From Ruminococcus sp. (GTDB lineage: Bacteria > Bacillota > Clostridia > Oscillospirales > Acutalibacteraceae), in the NCBI GenBank assembly GCA_004558485.1, contig SFCS01000003.1, positions 1 to 64,000 on the forward strand: DNA of 64,000 bases. Direction: 5' to 3'. Both the position numbers and the translations under genes were made by a program. Each line of letters opens with the position of its first letter. Within the stretch, counting starts at the first letter, position 1. Under the pieces are notes generated by a model, which was not told the origin of the DNA, did not search any database, and was given only the letters and a program-made list of their open reading frames with translations. Below are positions 59,125 to 64,000 of the stretch, one piece after another.

Positions 59125-59153
59125 GAAAAGCTCCGCTTTTGAGCGGAGCTTTT
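59125..59153. repeat. Right direct repeat flanking element copy 2 (terminator of hydrolase and apgM)
   Basis: Identical to 58820-58848. Here the hairpin is followed by CTCTATATAGG and lies 14 bases past the apgM stop, so it can also end the convergent apgM transcript. Confidence 0.93.
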
Positions 59154-59166
59154 CTCTATATAGGCA

Positions 59167-60375
59167 TTACTTTTCGAGCAGCTTGTCCATGATGGACGGG
59201 CCGTGGGGAACGAAGTTGCCGGTTTTGGCGGCGGTCGCCTCGGTGAAGGTGTCGACGCCCGAAACGGTCTTGCGGGAGTCGAAAAGCAGATACGGCACGG
59301 GGTCGGAGGAATGGGTGCGGGTGCACAAAGGGGTCGGATGATCGGGCATGACCAAAATGCGGCAGTCCCCGTGCGCCTTCAGATAGTCGAGCAGGGGGGC
59401 GAGCACCTGACGGTCGATCTCCTCGATCGCCTTCACCTTGTTTTCCGCCTCGCCGCGGTGACCGCACTCGTCGGGTGCTTCAATGTGCACATAGGCAAGA
59501 TCGACGCCGTTTTCAAACAGCTTGACGGCGGCGGCAGCCTTTCCGGCAAAGTCGGTGTCGATATAGCCCGTCGCGCCCTCGACCTCCGGCGTCTGCATAT
59601 GGGCGCAGATGCCGATGCCCTTGAGAAGATCGACGGCGGAAATGACGCCGGCGGTGACGCCGTTTTTCTCCTTGAAGTCCTCGAGCGTCGGCTTCACACC
59701 CTCGCCCCACAGCCAAATGGAGGTCACGGGCCGTTCGCCGCGCGCGATGCGGGCGAGGTTGACGGGGTGATCCTTGAGAATGTCCACGCTGCGGCGCATC
59801 AGGTCAATGAGCGGCGCGGCGTTTTCACTTTTGCTGAGATAGTCTCCGATGACGCGCCCGCTGATGTCGTGCGGCGGGGTCATCGTGCCGAGATCGGTGG
59901 TGCCGTTTGCGACCACAAGGCAGTGGCGGTAGGCAACGCCGGCGTAGAAGGTGAAGCGGTCGCTGCCGAGCTTTTCCTGCACGGTTTTCATCAGCTCTGC
60001 CGCCTCGGCAGTGGAGATATCGCCGCCGCAATAGTCCACCATGGTCTTGTCCTCATAGCGCGGCTCGTCCGACAGTGTGACAAGATTGCAGCGCAGCGCG
60101 ACATCGGTCGGCTTCAGGTCCACGCCGATGCTCGCCGCCTCCAGGGGCGAACGCCCGGTGTAGCACTTCATGGGATCATAGCCCATGACCGACAGGTTGG
60201 CGACATCGCTGCCGGGCTTTAGGCCCTCGGCAACCGTTTTGCACAGCCCGACCTCGGACACCTTTGCCAGCGCGTCCATGTGCGGCTTGTGCGCCGCCTC
60301 CATGGGGGTTTTGTTTTGCAGTGCGGCATTTGGCTTGTCCGCCATGCCGTCACATAATACGACCAGATATTTCAT
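59167..60375 (-). CDS. apgM: Cofactor-independent phosphoglycerate mutase (ApgM type)
   Basis: The enzyme interconverts 3- and 2-phosphoglycerate. It belongs to the alkaline-phosphatase superfamily but is the short archaeal-type form (402 aa). It starts MKYLVVLCDGMADKPNAALQ; the catalytic serine region is PGSDVANLSVMGYDP, and metal ligands are in VHIEAPDECGHRGEAENKV and ILVMPDHPTPLCTRTHSSDP. AGGAGG precedes the ATG at 60375. It is divergent from trmB. Confidence 0.94.
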   Translation of the reverse strand: MKYLVVLCDGMADKPNAALQNKTPMEAAHKPHMDALAKVSEVGLCKTVAEGLKPGSDVANLSVMGYDPMKCYTGRSPLEAASIGVDLKPTDVALRCNLVTLSDEPRYEDKTMVDYCGGDISTAEAAELMKTVQEKLGSDRFTFYAGVAYRHCLVVANGTTDLGTMTPPHDISGRVIGDYLSKSENAAPLIDLMRRSVDILKDHPVNLARIARGERPVTSIWLWGEGVKPTLEDFKEKNGVTAGVISAVDLLKGIGICAHMQTPEVEGATGYIDTDFAGKAAAAVKLFENGVDLAYVHIEAPDECGHRGEAENKVKAIEEIDRQVLAPLLDYLKAHGDCRILVMPDHPTPLCTRTHSSDPVPYLLFDSRKTVSGVDTFTEATAAKTGNFVPHGPSIMDKLLEK

Positions 60376-60443
60376 AAGACCTCAACCTCCTGTTGCTGGG
60401 TTCTATGGTATCACAAAAACCGCTGTTTGAAAAGGAAAAACAA

Positions 60444-60472
60444 TTGTTTTTTGCAAAAAAATATGATAAAAT
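60444..60472 (+). promoter_or_regulatory. Promoter of trmB
   Basis: -35 TTGTTT (60444-60449) and -10 TAAAAT (60467-60472), spacing 17. Confidence 0.6.
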
Positions 60473-60505
60473 GGGGCAAAATGACAAAAGGGAGACGGAA
60501 AACCT

Positions 60506-61183
60506 ATGCGTATGCGCCGCAAAAAGAATTTGGAGACACGGCTGGCGGAGTGTGCCGACTGGCTCAAAGCCCCCGCCATGCCCGCCGACCGCGATTTTCG
60601 TGCGGCAAAGGAACAGGCGGCGTTTCTTGACCTTGACGGCTGTTTTGAAAAGAAGCAGCCGCTTTGGCTGGAGATCGGCTGCGGACGGGGACAGTTTGCG
60701 GCGGAGCTGGCAAGGCAGCATCCCGAGGTGAACATTCTGGCGGTCGAAAAGGTCGCGAATGTGATCGTTTCCGCTGCCGAAAAGGCGAAGGAGCTGGCGC
60801 TGCCCAATTTGCGGTGCTTAAACTGCGCCGCCGAATATCTGCCGCGGTATCTGCAGCCGCACACGGTGGAGCGGCTGTATCTCAATTTTTCCTGCCCGTT
60901 CCCGAAGGCGCGCTATGCCGCGCATCGGCTGACATCCGAGCGGTTTTTGCCCATCTATGACGCGCTGCTCACGGAAAGCGCGGAAATCCATCAAAAAACC
61001 GACAACCGCGCCTTTTTTGAATATTCTATCGAAAAGCTCACGGGCTTCGGCTATGCGCTGAAAAATGTGTCCCTTGACCTGCACTGCAGCGATTTTGAGG
61101 GAAACATCGTGACCGAATATGAAAAACGGTTTGCCGACCTCGGACAGCCGATCTACCGCTTGGAGGCATATCGGCGTTCATAA
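60506..61183 (+). CDS. trmB: tRNA (guanine-N7-)-methyltransferase TrmB
   Basis: TrmB methylates G46 in the variable loop of tRNAs. The 225-residue protein starts MRMRRKKNLETRLAEC, the SAM-binding loop is WLEIGCGRGQFAAELA, and the C-terminal part has NRAFFEYSIEKL and VTEYEKRFADLGQPIYRLEA. The motif normally written (S/P)DPWPKxRHxKRRL reads SCPFPKARYAAHRL, with Cys for the conserved Asp and Phe for Trp. Overall order and length are normal, so the assignment stands, but the active site is a variant. Confidence 0.92.
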   Translation: MRMRRKKNLETRLAECADWLKAPAMPADRDFRAAKEQAAFLDLDGCFEKKQPLWLEIGCGRGQFAAELARQHPEVNILAVEKVANVIVSAAEKAKELALPNLRCLNCAAEYLPRYLQPHTVERLYLNFSCPFPKARYAAHRLTSERFLPIYDALLTESAEIHQKTDNRAFFEYSIEKLTGFGYALKNVSLDLHCSDFEGNIVTEYEKRFADLGQPIYRLEAYRRS

Positions 61184-61209
61184 CGGGCAAACTGTCTGCG
61201 GGAGGGATC

Positions 61210-61431
61210 ATGATGCCGCAGAAGAAATCGGAAAACGACGCTTTCGGCACAGCGGAGCAGTCCGCCGTCTCCATCGAGGGACAGCCGCAAAACGCCTATG
61301 AGATGGTGCACAAATACGGCACCTATAACATTCAACCGACCGCGGACTCCGACAACGAATTTCCGGAGATCGCACAGGGCTTGCCCAAAGCAAAAGAGCA
61401 TAAAGAAGTGGAACCGAGGCGTGTCACTTGA
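61210..61431 (+). CDS. Small hypothetical protein (73 aa)
   Basis: This is a hydrophilic, acidic small protein: MMPQKKSENDAFGTAEQSAV at the start, then QNAYEMVHKYGTYNIQPTAD and NEFPEIAQGLPKAKEHKE. GGGAGGG lies just upstream of the start, and the trmB stop is 26 bases before, so it is probably expressed with trmB. The YGTYNIQPTAD segment looks conserved, but I do not recognise a family. The last five codons lie in the terminator stem. Confidence 0.7.
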   Translation: MMPQKKSENDAFGTAEQSAVSIEGQPQNAYEMVHKYGTYNIQPTADSDNEFPEIAQGLPKAKEHKEVEPRRVT

Positions 61432-61441
61432 CACGCCTCGG
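61414..61441. terminator. Terminator overlapping the end of the small gene
   Basis: CCGAGGCGTGTCA and TGACACGCCTCGG form a 13-pair stem around CT, followed by CTCTTTCTT. It contains the stop codon of the small gene and faces the convergent ABC transporter gene. Confidence 0.8.
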
Positions 61442-61459
61442 CTCTTTCTTGTTCTGCGT

Positions 61460-64000
61460 TTATTCCGTGCGCAGCGCCACGACGGGGTCTTTCTTCGCGG
61501 CAACGCGCGCGGGGATGAGACCCGCAATGAAGGTGAGGAACATGCTGATCGCCACCAGGATGACGCCGCCCTGCCACGGCAGCGCCGCACCGATGCCGGC
61601 AATGCCGGTCAGCGAGCGGATGACGGCGTTGATGGGAATGCACAAAAGCAGGGTGATGCCGATGCCGATTGCCCCCGCAGTAAAGCCGACGATAAGCGTT
61701 TCGGCGTTGAAAACACGCGAAATGTCCCGCTTGGACGCGCCGATGGCACGCAGGACGCCGATCTCCTTTGTGCGCTCCAGCACGGAGATATAGGTGATGA
61801 TGCCGATCATGATGGACGACACCACCAGCGAAATGGCAACAAAGGCGATGAGGACATAGGAAATAGCGCTGATGATGGTGGTGATCGACGACATCATGAG
61901 GGCGACATAGTCGGTGTAGCTGATCTTCTGCTCCTGCGCCACGCTGTCGTTATAGGCGGCGATGGCGTCGGAAATGGCATCCTTGTCCGCGAAGGTGGCG
62001 GCATAGATGTTGATGGCGGTCGGGTTTTCCTTGTCGATATAGCCGAGCGTTTTGAGGTTTTCGTCAAGCGTCGCGTCCGAGACGGTGGGCGGCATAAAGC
62101 TGTCATAGTAGGTCACGAGCGCGTCGGCATCATAGGTGGGCAGCGCCGCGTCCAGCATGGCGGCAAGCTGCGCCGCAGGGAGGCTTTCAAGCTGCTTTGC
62201 GGCAGCGTCGGCATAGTCGGCGGTGAGCTGCTTCTTGAGCATGTCCCGCACATAGGCAAAAAGCTCGTCGTCGGACAGCCCCGCCACATAGTCGCGCACG
62301 GTGTCTGCGCTGACACCCATTTCCGCGGAATAGCTGTCCGCCATGGCTGCCTCTATCTTAGCGCGGGTCATGTCCTTCATGACATTTTCCACTGCGCCGT
62401 TCAGGTAGGCGGCAGAGGGCGTGGCGGCGATCTTGCCGTAGAGCGTCGCTTTTTCGGCGGTGGGCAGCGCGGCGGCATAGTCCCTGAACGCCGCCGCCTT
62501 TTCGTCGGCGCTCGGCTCGGTCATGCTGTCGGTCTTGAAGGGCAGACCGGTGAACACATCGGTGTCGCGGTCGGCAAGCTGCGCTGCGAGGGCGGGGGAG
62601 GCGGCGCTCTTTTCGGCGATATAGTCGGTGAGCGCGGCGGTATAGCCGATGCTGCCGGTGAGCATGGAGGCGGCAGCATCGGCGTTCGGGCGGATGATGC
62701 CCGTGATCTTCAGCGTCAGCCCGTTGTTATAGAGATAGCCGCGTCCGGCGGCGGTGGCGGTCAGATCGACATATTTCCCGCTTTCCTTGTCATACTGCCA
62801 ACAGTCGGCGGGCAGCACCATGGAAAACGAGCGGCTGCAGATGTCCTCATAGGACCACTGCTGTGCGGAGCCGGTCGTTGTGCTCCCCTCGTTTTTCATG
62901 AGCGCCTTCAGCTCCTCGGTCGTTTTCAGCCCGAGGGCATAGAGGCTGACATCCTGCACCTCGTTGTTTTCGTCCACCACCAGCACCAGCTCGTCATATT
63001 TTTCCGGCCAATGTCCGTATACGAGGTCATACTGGGAGGAAAGGAGCGGGTGCAGCGTTTTGCCGTCGCTGTCGGTGAGCAGCTCCTCGAAAAGCTGCAT
63101 CCCCGAGCCGGAGGGCATGGCGGCGGCAAACGGGTTTTGCGTCTGTTTGTTTTCCGTGCTGCTCACCTTGTCGCCGCGCAGACGCTGCATCATGTCGGTG
63201 ATGTCGGCGCGCACGATCTCGCCGTCGGGGTCTTTGGCATAGACGGCGGGGGCTTTCCCGTAGGCATACTGAATGGCGGTGGCGTGCGCGGTGACGGCAT
63301 TGCCGTCGGTCAAGAGATAGGCCTTGAAGGCGGCGAGATCGTTTTTGTTGGTCTCGACCGTGTTCATGCTGTTCATCAGCTTATACATAACGGCGTTGGC
63401 ATATACGGCGTCCTTTTCGTGATCCGCCTTACTTTGTCCCGCGTCGGCAAGCGTGGTGATGAGGGAGGAGAGATCGACATTTTCCGCCTCCAGCGTCAGC
63501 GGATAGGAGGAAAGGGTGTCCTCCTGCACGGCGTTTATATAGGCGTTGATACCGCTGGAAAGCGCCAGGATCAGCGCGATGCCGATGATGCCGATGCTGC
63601 CCGCAAAGGCGGTGAGCAGCGTGCGCGCCTTTTTGGTGAGCAGGTTGTCGGTGGACAGGGAGAGCGCCGTCAAAAAGGACATGGAGGTGTGCTCTTTGCG
63701 CCCCTTTTTCGTCGGCGGTGCGGCGGAGGGTGCTTCCTCGGTGTAAGGGTCGGTGTCACTGACAACCTGCCCGTCCAAAAGGCGCACGATGCGGGAGGAA
63801 TATTTCGCGGCAAGCTCGGGATTGTGCGTCACCATGATGATGAGCTTGTTCGCGGAGATCTCCTTGAGAATTTCCATGATCTGCACGCTGGTCGCGGAGT
63901 CGAGCGCGCCCGTCGGCTCGTCCGCCAAAAGAATTTCGGGGTCGTTCACCAACGCTCTGGCGATAGCGACGCGCTGCATCTGACCGCCGGACATCTGGTT
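61460..64000 (-). CDS. ABC transporter, fused ATPase and FtsX/MacB permease (partial)
   Basis: The 5' end lies beyond base 64000. The visible part begins with the ABC signature region ([16 protein letters not shown]), Walker [13 protein letters not shown] and the H-loop [12 protein letters not shown], then a linker. A first membrane helix ([20 protein letters not shown]) is followed by an extracellular domain of about 550 residues, and three C-terminal helices with the FtsX motif [20 protein letters not shown]. It ends [15 protein letters not shown]. This is the MacB-like architecture used for lipoprotein, peptide or antibiotic handling rather than bulk import. The large external domain suggests a binding or signalling role. 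Confidence 0.92.
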   Translation of the reverse strand, partial: NQMSGGQMQRVAIARALVNDPEILLADEPTGALDSATSVQIMEILKEISANKLIIMVTHNPELAAKYSSRIVRLLDGQVVSDTDPYTEEAPSAAPPTKKGRKEHTSMSFLTALSLSTDNLLTKKARTLLTAFAGSIGIIGIALILALSSGINAYINAVQEDTLSSYPLTLEAENVDLSSLITTLADAGQSKADHEKDAVYANAVMYKLMNSMNTVETNKNDLAAFKAYLLTDGNAVTAHATAIQYAYGKAPAVYAKDPDGEIVRADITDMMQRLRGDKVSSTENKQTQNPFAAAMPSGSGMQLFEELLTDSDGKTLHPLLSSQYDLVYGHWPEKYDELVLVVDENNEVQDVSLYALGLKTTEELKALMKNEGSTTTGSAQQWSYEDICSRSFSMVLPADCWQYDKESGKYVDLTATAAGRGYLYNNGLTLKITGIIRPNADAAASMLTGSIGYTAALTDYIAEKSAASPALAAQLADRDTDVFTGLPFKTDSMTEPSADEKAAAFRDYAAALPTAEKATLYGKIAATPSAAYLNGAVENVMKDMTRAKIEAAMADSYSAEMGVSADTVRDYVAGLSDDELFAYVRDMLKKQLTADYADAAAKQLESLPAAQLAAMLDAALPTYDADALVTYYDSFMPPTVSDATLDENLKTLGYIDKENPTAINIYAATFADKDAISDAIAAYNDSVAQEQKISYTDYVALMMSSITTIISAISYVLIAFVAISLVVSSIMIGIITYISVLERTKEIGVLRAIGASKRDISRVFNAETLIVGFTAGAIGIGITLLLCIPINAVIRSLTGIAGIGAALPWQGGVILVAISMFLTFIAGLIPARVAAKKDPVVALRTE

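Overview
The window looks like chromosomal DNA of a fairly GC-rich, endospore-forming Clostridia member, most likely a gut Oscillospiraceae/Ruminococcaceae-type anaerobe. The basis is the canonical spoIIAA-spoIIAB-sigF operon, Firmicutes promoters and AGGAGG ribosome binding sites, a DUF951 gene beside prfA, the pstSCAB-phoU-phoPR block and the GlpP/DUF1667 glycerol module. No lineage can be fixed without a search. No rRNA, tRNA, CRISPR array or intact insertion sequence was seen.

Layout. 1-9.1 kb is on the minus strand: an AT-rich partial cupin-like gene at the edge, a lipoprotein, tcdA, the sigF operon, then a housekeeping string (DUF951, prfA, tsaC, coaE, a lytic transglycosylase, an M18 aminopeptidase, ispF). 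From 9.3 kb the plus strand carries a BMP-type lipoprotein with a tetranucleotide repeat in its leader, an M23 cell-wall hydrolase, and (after a minus-strand metallo-hydrolase) a heterodimeric ABC exporter that runs into an SGNH hydrolase and a complete deoxynucleoside salvage set (deoC, deoD, deoB, cdd, pdp). 22.5-27.4 kb is a small glycan region: GH2 enzyme, AraC regulator, DapA/NanA-type lyase, and a sialidase-like gene broken by one in-frame TGA. 27.6-34.2 kb is the complete phosphate operon pstS-pstCAB-phoU-phoP-phoR, split by a repeat insertion. 34.3-38.7 kb (minus) is a glycerol-phosphate module: GDPD, DUF1667, two FAD oxidoreductases and glpP, preceded by a leader terminator that GlpP probably controls.

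The most unusual gene set is at 42.8-53.8 kb. A divergent RpiR regulator faces a nine-gene operon: fucose-isomerase-like protein, FAD oxidoreductase (GlcD/AGPS-like), two-cluster Fe-S protein, class II aldolase, PfkB kinase, IolB-type isomerase, DUF4867 protein, FGGY kinase, and EtfB and EtfA fused into one chain. I read it as an uncharacterised sugar or sugar-acid pathway that passes electrons to its own flavoprotein. Next to it, an intact AraC regulator faces three decayed genes (SDR, aroD-like and quinone-oxidoreductase fragments). The right end holds a beta-propeller protein, a TRIC-type membrane protein, an alpha/beta hydrolase, apgM, trmB, a small unknown protein and a partial ABC/FtsX transporter.

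Two copies of a non-coding element (28.5 and 58.9 kb) share conserved ends with imperfect terminal inverted repeats, a central hairpin whose stem covaries between copies, and a left palindrome. Each copy is flanked by a 25- or 29-bp direct duplication of the hairpin it entered. This family and the Etf-linked sugar operon are the two best candidates for undescribed biology here.
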